This document shows positions 10,660 to 19,291 of a DNA stretch of 64,000 bases, in pieces. A program made the translations under genes and the position numbers. This stretch comes from Alcanivorax sp. 24 (GTDB lineage Bacteria > Pseudomonadota > Gammaproteobacteria > Pseudomonadales > Alcanivoracaceae): the NCBI RefSeq assembly GCF_004360225.1, contig NZ_SNUA01000001.1, positions 434,001-498,000 of the forward strand. The letters are read 5' to 3'. The notes below the pieces were generated by a model, which had not been told where the DNA came from, ran no database searches, and saw nothing but the letters and a program-made list of their open reading frames with translations. Position 1 is the first letter of the stretch. Each line of letters starts with the position of its first letter.

Positions 10660-11817
10660 ATGACCGTAGCCGCCGCCAACGCCCAGACGACTTCTTCCCG
10701 AACCGCTGTACGCCATGACTGGCATCGGGGTGAGATCGAAGCCCTGTTCGCCCTGCCCTTCAATGATCTGATCTTTCGTGCCGCCACTGTGCACCGGCAG
10801 TTCTTCGATCCCAACGCGGTGCAGGTGAGCACGCTGCTGTCGATCAAGACCGGCGCCTGCCCGGAAGACTGCAAATACTGCTCCCAATCCGGTCACTACA
10901 ACACCGAGCTGGAAAAGGAAAAGCTGCTGGAAGTGGCGCGGGTGGTGGAAGAGGCCAAAGCGGCGCGGGACAAAGGCGCCTCCCGGTTCTGCATGGGCGC
11001 TGCCTGGCGCAGCCCGCGGGAAAAGGACATGCCCTATGTGCTGGACATGGTGCGTCAGGTGAAGGCGCTGGGCATGGAAACCTGCATGACCCTGGGCATG
11101 CTGGATGAAAATCAAGCCCGGAACCTGGCCGAGGCCGGCCTCGACTACTACAACCACAACCTGGACACCTCGCCGGAGTATTACGGCCAGGTGATTACCA
11201 CCCGCACCTACAATGACCGCCTGAGCACCCTGGCGAATGTGCGGGATGCCGGCATGAAAGTGTGCTGTGGCGGCATCATCGGCATGGGTGAGAACCGCGA
11301 TGACCGGGTCGGTCTGCTGCAACAACTGGCCAATCTGCCCCACCATCCGGAATCCGTGCCGATCAACATGCTGGTGAAAATCGAGGGCACACCGCTGGCG
11401 GACGTGGACGATCTGGATCCGCTCGAGTTCGTGCGCACCGTGGCGGTGGCCCGCATTCTTATGCCGGAATCCTATGTGCGGCTGTCCGCCGGGCGTCAGG
11501 AAATGCATGACGAAGCCCAGGCACTCTGCTTCCTGGCCGGTGCCAATTCCATCTTCTACGGTGAGCGACTACTCACTACCGACAACCCGGAAGCGACCCA
11601 CGACCGGCAGTTGTTCCAACGTCTCGGCATCCATCCGCTGGATCCTCGCCACGAAGCCTCCGACGAGGCCCACGAAGAGGCGCTGCGCGCCCAGGTGGCG
11701 GAGCAGCAGGCAGAGGAGCAGGGGCTGTTCTACGATGCGATGAGCAAGCGCCCCGCCAAGCATGTACTGGACCGCGACACCGGCCGGCCCACCGCCGGCG
11801 CCACGCTTGACTCCTGA
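10660..11817 (+). CDS. bioB: Biotin synthase
   Basis: Radical-SAM enzyme inserting sulfur into dethiobiotin. The 385-residue protein has the 4Fe-4S motif CPEDCKYC (C67, C71, C74) and the conserved [24 protein letters not shown] and [11 protein letters not shown] segments that hold the 2Fe-2S cluster and substrate. ATG 10660 follows AGAAGGAGA at a good distance. It heads the bioBFHCD operon behind a BirA-like operator. The C-terminal 25-30 residues are a low-conservation tail, common in this family. All key residues are present. Confidence 0.98.
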   Translation: MTVAAANAQTTSSRTAVRHDWHRGEIEALFALPFNDLIFRAATVHRQFFDPNAVQVSTLLSIKTGACPEDCKYCSQSGHYNTELEKEKLLEVARVVEEAKAARDKGASRFCMGAAWRSPREKDMPYVLDMVRQVKALGMETCMTLGMLDENQARNLAEAGLDYYNHNLDTSPEYYGQVITTRTYNDRLSTLANVRDAGMKVCCGGIIGMGENRDDRVGLLQQLANLPHHPESVPINMLVKIEGTPLADVDDLDPLEFVRTVAVARILMPESYVRLSAGRQEMHDEAQALCFLAGANSIFYGERLLTTDNPEATHDRQLFQRLGIHPLDPRHEASDEAHEEALRAQVAEQQAEEQGLFYDAMSKRPAKHVLDRDTGRPTAGATLDS

Positions 11818-11821
11818 CCCC

Positions 11822-12997
11822 ATGGGGTTCGATCTGCGGGCGCGGCTGGTGGAACGCCGCGCTCAACACCGCTATCGCACGCCACCGCTGATGAATGCCG
11901 CCTGCGGACGTACCGCCGTGGCGGACGGTCGGGAATACCTCAACTTCTGTTCCAACGACTATCTCGGCTTGGCCGGTGATGCGCGTATCGTCGCCGCGTT
12001 CCGCGATGCCGCCGATCAATGGGGGGTGGGCAGTGGCGCCTCCCATCTGGTGTGTGGGCATCAGAGCCCGCATCAGGCTCTGGAAGAAGCGCTGGCGGAG
12101 CATTGCGGGCGGCAGCGGGCGCTGTTGTTCTCCAATGGCTACATGGCCAATCTGGGGGCCGTGACCGCTCTGGTCGGCCGGGGTGACGCGGTCTTTCAGG
12201 ATCGCCTGAACCACGCTTCGTTACTGGATGCCGGCCAGCTCAGCGGCGCCCGTTCCCGCCGTTTCGCCCATAATCAGCCGGATGCCCTGGCCAGCCTGCT
12301 GGCGCGCAGCGACGCGGCCCGCAAGCTGGTGATCACCGACGGCGTCTTCAGCATGGATGGTGACGAGGCGCCCCTGCGCGCCTATCTGGACGCCTGTGAA
12401 GCGCATGACGCCTGGCTGATGGTGGACGATGCCCACGGCCTCGGCGTGCTTGACGAGGCCGGGCGCGGCTCGCTCTGGCATCAGGGCGTGCAGGACCGGG
12501 TGCCAGTCTACATGGGCACGCTGGGCAAGGCGCTGGGCACCGCCGGCGCTTTCGTGGCCGGCTCCGACGAACTGATCGAAACCCTGATACAATTCGCCCG
12601 CACGTACGTCTACACCACCGCCATGCCGGCGGCGGTGGCCGCCGCTACCCTGGTCAGCCTGGATATCGCGCGCCGGGAAGCCTGGCGCCGGGAAAAACTG
12701 ACGGCGCTGGTGCAGCGTTTCCGGCGCGGTGTGGCCGGGCTCGGCTACACCCTGATGGACTCGGCGACGCCGATCCAACCCTTGTTGGTGGGCGAGGACG
12801 CCGATGCTCTGGCCCTGAGCCAGCGTCTGTGCGCCAACGGTCTGCTGATCAGCGCGATCCGGCCGCCGACCGTGCCCGAAGGGCAGGCGCGGCTGCGGAT
12901 CACCTTCTCCGCCGCCCACGAGGAGGCGGATGTGGACCGGTTGCTGAACAGCCTGGAGGCCGCTTGCACGCAACACGCTGACACGCCGGCACGCTAA
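11822..12997 (+). CDS. bioF: 8-amino-7-oxononanoate synthase
   Basis: PLP enzyme joining pimeloyl-thioester and alanine. The start is set at ATG 11822, 4 bp after the bioB stop, giving 391 residues and the N-terminus MGFDLRARL; earlier in-frame starts lie within bioB. The PLP lysine is K236 in MGTLGKALGTAG; the DDAHGLG motif carries the cofactor aspartate and histidine. The last dozen residues (AACTQHADTPAR) are encoded by the left arm of inverted-repeat element B, so the native C-terminus appears to have been extended or replaced by repeat sequence. Confidence 0.96.
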   Translation: MGFDLRARLVERRAQHRYRTPPLMNAACGRTAVADGREYLNFCSNDYLGLAGDARIVAAFRDAADQWGVGSGASHLVCGHQSPHQALEEALAEHCGRQRALLFSNGYMANLGAVTALVGRGDAVFQDRLNHASLLDAGQLSGARSRRFAHNQPDALASLLARSDAARKLVITDGVFSMDGDEAPLRAYLDACEAHDAWLMVDDAHGLGVLDEAGRGSLWHQGVQDRVPVYMGTLGKALGTAGAFVAGSDELIETLIQFARTYVYTTAMPAAVAAATLVSLDIARREAWRREKLTALVQRFRRGVAGLGYTLMDSATPIQPLLVGEDADALALSQRLCANGLLISAIRPPTVPEGQARLRITFSAAHEEADVDRLLNSLEAACTQHADTPAR

Positions 12998-13097
12998 GAA
13001 TGGAAGGACCAGAGAGGCCGCACATTATGAAGCAAGTTCGCCAGGCAGTGAGAGGGCAGGTTTTTGTGTTTGCGTGCAAGCGTGTTGCGTGCAAGCG
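12961..13097. repeat. Inverted-repeat element, copy B
   Basis: Perfect 19-bp terminal arms: CGCTTGCACGCAACACGCT (12961-12979) and AGCGTGTTGCGTGCAAGCG (13079-13097), 99 bp apart. The left arm lies in the 3' end of bioF; the remainder fills the bioF-bioH gap. It shares ACGCAACACGC and GCACGCTAAG words with copy A at 4851-4978. Transcription must cross it to reach bioHCD. Confidence 0.85.
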
Positions 13098-13119
13098 TGC
13101 GAGCGCCAGGGTGTAATCC

Positions 13120-13950
13120 ATGCCCCGTCTCATCCCCTTTCACAACACCTACCGCTGTACCGGCAAGGCCGGTGAACAGGCCGAGGACCTGGTGCTGATC
13201 CATGGTTGGGGGCTGCACGCCATTGTCTTCGACGACATCGTGCCGGCTCTGCTTGAGCACTTCCGGGTGACCGTTGTGGACCTGCCGGGCATGGGCCAGA
13301 GTCCGTTACCCAATGACGAGTACACGCTGGATTTTCTGGCTGACCAGATTGCCTCGGTCATGCCGGAACGGGCCCATGTGCTGGGCTGGTCCCTGGGCGG
13401 GCTGGTGGCGCTGAATTTGGCGCAACGCCATGCTGAACGGGTGGTCTCGGTGGTAACGGTGGCGACCACGCCGCGTTTCACCCGCGCCGACCACTGGCCG
13501 CGGGCCATGCGCCCGGCGATTCTGCGGACTTTCGCCGAGGTCTGTGAAGAGGATTTCGAAGGCACCCTGGTACGCTTTCTGGCGCTTAACTGCAAAGACA
13601 GCGAGAACATGCGGGAGGACGTTGCCCGGCTCAAGGAAATCCTCTACTTTTGCGGCCTGCCGGCTCGCCGCGCACTGATCGAAGGACTGGTAATCCTGGC
13701 GGACACCGATCTGCGCGAGGCCCTGTCGGCGCTGAGCCAGCCCCTGCTGATGGTGTTCGGCGAACGTGACAACATCGTGCCGGTGACCCTGGTGGATGAC
13801 ATCCGGCCGCTGCTGAATGAACACGGGGAAACCGCGGTGATCGAGCGAGTGTCCCATGTACCGTTTCTATCCGCGCCGGAGCGCTTCTCCGCCGTGGTTC
13901 TCGATTTCTATCGGCGTCACGGCACCGTTGCCAGCGCCGCCGACTGGTAA
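13120..13950 (+). CDS. bioH: Pimeloyl-ACP methyl ester esterase
   Basis: Alpha/beta hydrolase that cleaves the methyl ester of pimeloyl-ACP, ending the BioC-BioH phase of pimelate synthesis. The 276-residue protein has the oxyanion HGWG motif, nucleophile S91 in GWSLGG, an acid in FGERDNIVP and the histidine in SHVPFLS. An AGGGTG ribosome site precedes ATG 13120. Position between bioF and bioC supports the call over a generic hydrolase. Its stop overlaps the bioC start by one base (TAATG). Confidence 0.93.
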   Translation: MPRLIPFHNTYRCTGKAGEQAEDLVLIHGWGLHAIVFDDIVPALLEHFRVTVVDLPGMGQSPLPNDEYTLDFLADQIASVMPERAHVLGWSLGGLVALNLAQRHAERVVSVVTVATTPRFTRADHWPRAMRPAILRTFAEVCEEDFEGTLVRFLALNCKDSENMREDVARLKEILYFCGLPARRALIEGLVILADTDLREALSALSQPLLMVFGERDNIVPVTLVDDIRPLLNEHGETAVIERVSHVPFLSAPERFSAVVLDFYRRHGTVASAADW

Positions 13951-14795
13951 TGACCGTAATGTCTTCTGCTTTCAATCCATCCGCTGGGTATGAGCCCGCC
14001 GTCACCTCCTCCACGGCCACCAAACGGGCGGTAGGGCGCCAGTTCGGCCGGGCCGCGGCCAGTTACGACGCTCACGCGGTGCTGCAGCTGTCCTGTGCCC
14101 GCAGTCTTCTGGCCATGGCGCCTGAGTCTCTGCCGATCCCCCGGGCGGCGGATCTGGGGTGCGCCACGGCGCCGTTGAGCCGGCAGCAACAGGAGCGCTG
14201 GCATGAAGTGCGCTGGCTGGCCCTGGATCTGGCGCCGGCCATGCTTCAGGAAGCGTCCCAGCGAGGCCGTACTGGCCGGCTGTTTTCACCAGTGTGCGCC
14301 GATGCCGAAGCCCTGCCGCTGCCGGACCGTTCCCTGGGACTGGTGTTTTCCAGCTTTGCTCTGCAATGGTGTGATCCGGCGGTGGTGATCGCCGAAGCCG
14401 GGCGGGTGCTCGCCCCCGGCGGCCATTTGTTGCTGGCGGTGCCATTGCGGGACTCACTGCAGGAGCTATCCGAGAGTTGGAAAGCCGCGGATCGCCGCCC
14501 CCACGTCAATGATCTGCCGACCATGGTGCAGTGGCACGACGCCCTGGCCACGGAAGGATTGTCCACGGTAACTCAGCAAACCCTGACGGTGACCCAGCAC
14601 TATCCCGACGTGCGTGCCATAGCCCGTACCCTCAAGGCCACGGGCGCCGATCATGTGCAAGGTGGTGGTGGTGGTCTCACTGGCAAGCGTGCCTTCCGTG
14701 CCATGCTCGATGCCTACGAAACTCTGCGCACCCGGGACGGTCTGCCGCTGACCTGGCGGGTGCTGTTTCTGCATGCCAGCAAGGAGAGGCTCTGA
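13950..14795 (+). CDS. bioC: Malonyl-ACP O-methyltransferase
   Basis: SAM-dependent methyltransferase that methylates malonyl-ACP to start pimelate synthesis by the fatty-acid machinery. The 281-residue protein has a Rossmann motif I (AADLGCATAP, where families often have GCGTG), LDLAPAML, and the BioC-typical C-terminal Gly-rich stretch near LTGKRAF. Start ATG 13950 overlaps the bioH stop; its own stop overlaps the bioD start (TGATG-type). The alanine-threonine in motif I is a mild departure from the usual glycines. Confidence 0.93.
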   Translation: MTVMSSAFNPSAGYEPAVTSSTATKRAVGRQFGRAAASYDAHAVLQLSCARSLLAMAPESLPIPRAADLGCATAPLSRQQQERWHEVRWLALDLAPAMLQEASQRGRTGRLFSPVCADAEALPLPDRSLGLVFSSFALQWCDPAVVIAEAGRVLAPGGHLLLAVPLRDSLQELSESWKAADRRPHVNDLPTMVQWHDALATEGLSTVTQQTLTVTQHYPDVRAIARTLKATGADHVQGGGGGLTGKRAFRAMLDAYETLRTRDGLPLTWRVLFLHASKERL

Positions 14796-15427
14796 TGCCC
14801 GCGCTACCGGCCCTGAAAGGGGTGTTTTTCATCACCGGCACCGATACCGAAGTGGGCAAGACCTGGGTCAGTTGCCGGCTGCTGGAACGGGCCCGGGAGG
14901 CCGGCTTGAGCTGCTACGGGCTGAAACCGGTGGCGGCGGGCTGTGAGGAAACACCGGAAGGGTTGCGCAACGACGACGCCGTCAACCTGATGGCGGCCTC
15001 ATCGGTGCAACTACCCTATGATGTGGTCAACCCGGTGGCGCTGAAAGCCGCCATCGCGCCGCACATCGCCGCGCAACAAGAAGGGCGCCGGATCACTTTG
15101 GCCCAACTGGCCGGCTATGTGCGTGGTGCGATCAGCAGTCATCCGGCGGATCTGATCCTGGTGGAAGGCGCCGGCGGCTGGCGTGTGCCTTTGAACGATC
15201 ACGAAATGCTCGCGGGTCTGGCGGTGGAATTGTCCCTGCCGGTGATCCAGGTGGTGGGGATGAAACTCGGCTGTATCAATCACGCCATCCTCACCGCCGA
15301 GGCGGTCCAGGCGGACGGTTTGCGCTATACCGGAACCGTCGCCAACTGCTTCGGTGACATGGATGTGCGCGAAGAAAACCTGCTCACCCTGCGTCAGCAT
15401 CTGCCCGGGGCTTTTACCGTCATCTGA
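14795..15427 (+). CDS. bioD: Dethiobiotin synthetase
   Basis: ATP-dependent carboxylase closing the ureido ring of dethiobiotin. The start is ATG 14795, overlapping the bioC stop, which gives 210 residues; the open frame upstream lies inside bioC. The P-loop GTDTEVGKT spans residues 15-23 and VEGAGGWRVP is the second nucleotide and Mg region. Length agrees with the family. It is the last gene of the operon. An AGGCCGGCCT palindrome (15433-15442) separates it from the convergent hydrolase gene. Confidence 0.96.
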   Translation: MPALPALKGVFFITGTDTEVGKTWVSCRLLERAREAGLSCYGLKPVAAGCEETPEGLRNDDAVNLMAASSVQLPYDVVNPVALKAAIAPHIAAQQEGRRITLAQLAGYVRGAISSHPADLILVEGAGGWRVPLNDHEMLAGLAVELSLPVIQVVGMKLGCINHAILTAEAVQADGLRYTGTVANCFGDMDVREENLLTLRQHLPGAFTVI

Positions 15428-15459
15428 AGGAAAGGCCGGCCTGCTTGAAGTTACGCCGA

Positions 15460-16590
15460 TCACCCATCGCGCTCCACCAACCACTGTGCCACGCGCGGCC
15501 AGCTTTCCTGCTGCGCTTTGCCGCCGCCGAGAATGGCCATATGTCCGCCGCTCACCGACAGGCACTCGACATCGGTGCTGCTCACCAATGGCAGCATGGC
15601 CCGTGAGCATTCGGGGGTGACGATCATGTCGGTGGGGCTGGTGATGTTCAACATGGGCACCGTGACTTGGCTCAGGCCGCCTTCATCACTTTCCATGGGC
15701 AGCCGGCCTTCGGCCATGACATTGTCCACCCACAGATAATGGATGATGTCCTGAATCACCGCGCCGGGGTACGCCACCATGTCGTCCAGAAAAGCGCCGT
15801 TGGTGGCGTGATTGCTCACATAGTCGTGGTCGTCCAGGTGGCGCAACAGGTCCAGGTAGCCCTTGAGGCTGGCCACCGGACTGGTCAGTTTGAACGCCAG
15901 ACTGTTGAGCCAGCCCGGTGAGCGGAACCAGCCGGGAGAGAGTTCATGGGCGCGCCAGCCGGTACGGTGCCGCAGCCAGCCCAGGGTACGGCTGATGCGT
16001 TGATACTGGCGGCCGAGGACACCGTTGCGGTGATAGTCCGTAGGGGTGCCAACCAGAACCAGATTGGCGATGTCCGGATCACGTCCCAGCGCGCAATAGC
16101 ACAGACTGAACAACCCACCGAAGCTCCAACCATGCAGATTCAGGCGGCGCTCGCCACTGTGCTCGCGTACCCGTTCCAGCAGGGCGGGAAAGCGTTCGGA
16201 AAAATAATCGGCCAGCCCCTGATGGTCGTTCTCCCGGCCCGGACGTCCCCAATCGACCAGATACAGCTCGAACCCCCTGGCGCGCAAGTAACGCACCAGA
16301 CTGCGTTGCGGGAACAGATCGTAAATCAGCATGTTCACTGCCAGCGGCGGCACCAGCACCAGGGGGGTACGTTGCCGTTGCGTGCTTACCACCAGCTCGC
16401 TGCCGTCCTCCAGCGGGATAGCGGTTTCCGTCAGCGGTGGGTAGTAGCGCAGCCGGGCCAGCCCGTCGTCATGGATGACTTGAAAAGGCGTGGTTTGCGC
16501 CTGAATCAGAGGGCGCGGACGGGTGATCCATTGACGGGCGTTGTCGAAGGTAGCGCGGGCGGTGTCCAGGGTGGGAACGGACAGCGGCAT
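15460..16590 (-). CDS. PhaC-like alpha/beta hydrolase with serine nucleophile
   Basis: A 376-residue protein related to class III poly(hydroxyalkanoate) synthases by layout: LVLVPPLAVNMLIYDL, VDWGRPG, a lipase-type box and SGGHMAIL. The nucleophile box is GWSFGG, with Ser where PHA synthases have Cys. The acid is likely the Asp in TSPTDMIV and the base the His in SGGHMA. With Ser, polymerisation is unlikely and an esterase or depolymerase role is more plausible. No phaE/phaR, granule protein or phasin lies nearby. Start ATG 16590 is preceded by GGAGG. Substrate cannot be deduced. Confidence 0.75.
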   Translation of the reverse strand: MPLSVPTLDTARATFDNARQWITRPRPLIQAQTTPFQVIHDDGLARLRYYPPLTETAIPLEDGSELVVSTQRQRTPLVLVPPLAVNMLIYDLFPQRSLVRYLRARGFELYLVDWGRPGRENDHQGLADYFSERFPALLERVREHSGERRLNLHGWSFGGLFSLCYCALGRDPDIANLVLVGTPTDYHRNGVLGRQYQRISRTLGWLRHRTGWRAHELSPGWFRSPGWLNSLAFKLTSPVASLKGYLDLLRHLDDHDYVSNHATNGAFLDDMVAYPGAVIQDIIHYLWVDNVMAEGRLPMESDEGGLSQVTVPMLNITSPTDMIVTPECSRAMLPLVSSTDVECLSVSGGHMAILGGGKAQQESWPRVAQWLVERDG

Positions 16591-16700
16591 GAAACAAGCC
16601 TCCGTAAATAGGGAGGCGCAGTGTACGGCGTGGCTCTGATGTCAGCACTTGCCGTATCGACGGAGCGGACCGGCGTCCCCGTCAAACGGCGGGAGGGCCG

Positions 16701-17615
16701 TCAATCTGGCAACAGTCGGGAGCAGCTCTCGGCAAACTGGCTCATGATCAGCTGCCGCATCCATCGGCTTGCCGGGTCCATGGTCACGCTTTTCGGCCAA
16801 TAGAGATTCCAGAATAAAGGCGGCACCTTGAGCGGCGCCTCGGTGATATACAGGCCGGTGGTTTCCGCCAGCATTCTCGGTACCGTCCATAAAAGGTCGC
16901 TTTCCGCGGTGATGTTCGCCGCCACCAGGTAGTTCTGAACGCGCATGGAGATATGACGCTGCTCCCCGAGAGCGTGCAGGGCCACATCCACTTGTCCGCG
17001 GCCGCGCTTGCGGCTTGAGACGTGAATATGGTCGGCGCCGAGATAACATTGCAGGGACAGCGGGCCCTTCGCCAACGGATGGCCGTGGCGCATGGTGACG
17101 ACGTAAGGCAATTCGGCAAGGAACGCCTGGTCCAACTCCAGGGAGTTGATGTCCGGTGCATCGATCAATAAATCCAGGCCGCCGGATTTAAGGTCCTCCT
17201 CGCCGATACGGCGATCCACGTAATAGGTGCTGAGCGCCACTTTAGGGGCCTGCTCACGTAATTTCTCGCGCAGCCCGGGAAGTATCAGAGCCTGCCCCAG
17301 ATCATTCATGCCAAGGCGGAATTCCCTTTCCGAAAGCTCCGGTTGAAAACGTAGATTTTCTCCCACACTGCGGCTGAGCAGGTCCAGAGCCTGGCGCACA
17401 TCCACGATCATGTTTTCCGCCACTGGAGTGGGCACCATCCCTTCGGGGCCACGTACAAAGAGAGGGTCATCAAAGGTCTCGCGTAGCCGCCGGAGCGCGT
17501 TGCTTACCCCGGACTGGGTAATATTCAAATGGCGTGCAACCTTGGTTACACGGCGCTCACGGTACAGCGCTTCAAAGACAATGAACAAGTTCAGATCTAT
17601 GCGGTTCAGTCTCAT
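16701..17615 (-). CDS. LysR-family transcriptional regulator
   Basis: A 304-residue LTTR of the NodD/NahR-like branch. The N-terminal winged helix is clear: LNLFIVFEALYRERRVTKVARHLNITQSGVSNALRRLRETFDD can be read in short pieces, with helix-turn-helix around residues 18-50. A periplasmic-binding-like effector domain follows. The frame opens 17 codons earlier (17666), but MRLNRIDLNLF is the usual LTTR N-terminus, so 17615 is chosen. It is divergent from the iron-type alcohol dehydrogenase and Liv transporter genes, with a 454-bp gap, and probably controls them. Effector unknown. Confidence 0.88.
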   Translation of the reverse strand: MRLNRIDLNLFIVFEALYRERRVTKVARHLNITQSGVSNALRRLRETFDDPLFVRGPEGMVPTPVAENMIVDVRQALDLLSRSVGENLRFQPELSEREFRLGMNDLGQALILPGLREKLREQAPKVALSTYYVDRRIGEEDLKSGGLDLLIDAPDINSLELDQAFLAELPYVVTMRHGHPLAKGPLSLQCYLGADHIHVSSRKRGRGQVDVALHALGEQRHISMRVQNYLVAANITAESDLLWTVPRMLAETTGLYITEAPLKVPPLFWNLYWPKSVTMDPASRWMRQLIMSQFAESCSRLLPD

Positions 17616-18069
17616 GGTTCTGTCTTTATTTGATGTATTTGTGATGAAAATGATGGCGTATTTCAAAAAGTGATTTGAGCCCGCCTGCCGCGATTACTAC
17701 TCTTCCAAAAAGTATAAGCGTGAAATCAATGGCAGGTTGGATGCAAAAATGAATACCGGAAACCCTCTCAAAGTCCTTATGCCCGTGCCGAATAAGCATG
17801 CAGGCGCCTCTCTCGCTTATCGGAAAAAATGGGGTGCCATTGATATCGCCAGCTCTTCCCTTGTGAATTCACATCTTATGAAGCGTGCCTTTTCCCGGTT
17901 TGACCGGCGTGGTCGCGCTTGCCGGAAGCGGGCGCGCGCTAATTCAATTTAACTCTATTTTTTCGATAAAAAAAGCGGACCTTTCGTTCTGCAATAAAGC
18001 AATGGGAGGCAGGCTTTGTGGTGCGAATACGGTGAGGGGCGTTGCCGTCGGTTTCGGAGTGAGGCGGAT
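17616..18069. other. AT-richer divergent promoter region
   Basis: The gap between the LysR gene and the dehydrogenase is visibly lower in GC than its neighbours and holds small open frames on the plus strand (for example 17737-17952) without family-like sequence. I see no clear hairpin or assignable operator. LTTR sites (T-N11-A) are too loose to place by eye. A promoter for both directions is expected here. Confidence 0.4.
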
Positions 18070-19242
18070 ATGAATTCAGGTTGGTACCAGTATATTGCCC
18101 AGGACCGTGTTGTCTGGGGCGTTCCCGCCGGGGAGGCGGTACGTTCCGAAGTGGAGCGTCTTGGTGCCGAGCGTGTTTTCATCATTACCGGCAGAACGTT
18201 GAACAGAGCGACGCCGGTGGTTGACGGTATCAGACAGGCTCTGGGCGTAAAAAGTGTTGGCGTATTCGACGGCTGCCGTGAGCATACGCCCCGCCAAACG
18301 GTGATCGAGGCCGCCGCCGCGATACGACGCGCCGGACCGGATCTGATCCTGTCCGTGGGCGGTGGAACAGTCATCGACACCGCCAAGGTGGTTCTCGTGG
18401 CGCTGGCGGAAAACGTGGTCGATGTGGCGGGTCTGGACCGCTGCCACATAACCGTTGATGCCTCGGGTGAGCGGCGGATTCCTGATTTGCGGGCGCCGCC
18501 AGTTCGTCAGATCGCGGTCCCTACCACCCTGTCCGGTGCCGAGTTTTCCTGTCTGGGCGGCGCCGTGGATGAGCGGCGGCATGTCAAGGATGGTTACCAT
18601 GGCGCCGCTTTATGCCCCGCGACGGTGATCATGGACCCGGCCGTCACTCTGCCAACACCTGAACGCCTTTGGCTATCGACCGGGATCCGCGCGCTGGATC
18701 ACGCGGTGGAATCCCTCTGCAGCCGTTCGCCGGCGCCACTGGTGGATGCCTGCGCCTTGCACGCACTGTCGCTTCTAAGTGAAGCCTTGCCTCGTAATCG
18801 GCGTGCGCCCGAGGATCTGGACGCACGGCTGCGGGCTCAGCAGGGCGCCTGGCTGGCCTCCCAGGGCATCCTGCGGGTCGATTATGGCGCCAGCCACGGC
18901 ATCGGTCACAGCCTCGGTGCGGTCACCGGTCTCAGTCACGGCTATACCTCCTGTGTATTGCTGCCGGCGGTACTGCGCTGGAATCGTGGACAAGGGGAAA
19001 ACCGCGCCCGCCAGAAACGAGTCGCGGCATCTATGGGGCGTACCGACGGCGACGCGGTTAGCGCCGTGGAAACTCTGATCAAAGATCTGGGACTGCCTGT
19101 CCGGCTGCGGGAACTGGAGGTTGATCCGGGTTGCTTCGAGTCGGTGGCGGAAGGCGCCATGGGCAATATCTGGGTCAATACCAATCCCCGGCCGATACGT
19201 ACCCGGGAGGACATTGTCGCCATTCTCAACGCCGCCTATTGA
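18070..19242 (+). CDS. Iron-containing alcohol dehydrogenase family protein
   Basis: A 390-residue group III (iron-type) dehydrogenase, some members of which are maleylacetate reductases. The NAD(P) loop is LSVGGGTVIDTAK and metal ligands lie in ALDHAVES and ASHGIGHSLG. The frame opens earlier, but ATG 18070 follows GGAGTGAGG and gives a family-like N-terminus. The gene precedes a Liv-type ABC importer (49 bp to the binding protein) and is divergent from a LysR gene, so it probably acts on a compound brought in by that importer. Substrate unknown; a branched or aromatic acid-derived alcohol or keto acid is possible. Confidence 0.85.
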   Translation: MNSGWYQYIAQDRVVWGVPAGEAVRSEVERLGAERVFIITGRTLNRATPVVDGIRQALGVKSVGVFDGCREHTPRQTVIEAAAAIRRAGPDLILSVGGGTVIDTAKVVLVALAENVVDVAGLDRCHITVDASGERRIPDLRAPPVRQIAVPTTLSGAEFSCLGGAVDERRHVKDGYHGAALCPATVIMDPAVTLPTPERLWLSTGIRALDHAVESLCSRSPAPLVDACALHALSLLSEALPRNRRAPEDLDARLRAQQGAWLASQGILRVDYGASHGIGHSLGAVTGLSHGYTSCVLLPAVLRWNRGQGENRARQKRVAASMGRTDGDAVSAVETLIKDLGLPVRLRELEVDPGCFESVAEGAMGNIWVNTNPRPIRTREDIVAILNAAY

Positions 19243-19291
19243 GCGGCGTCCACGAATAATGACGTTATTAGTAAAACAAAGGTGGTGAATC

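Noticed and set aside
17737-17952. 71-codon gene between LysR and dehydrogenase genes
   Set aside because: No ribosome site of note and no recognisable residues; it lies in a divergent promoter region.
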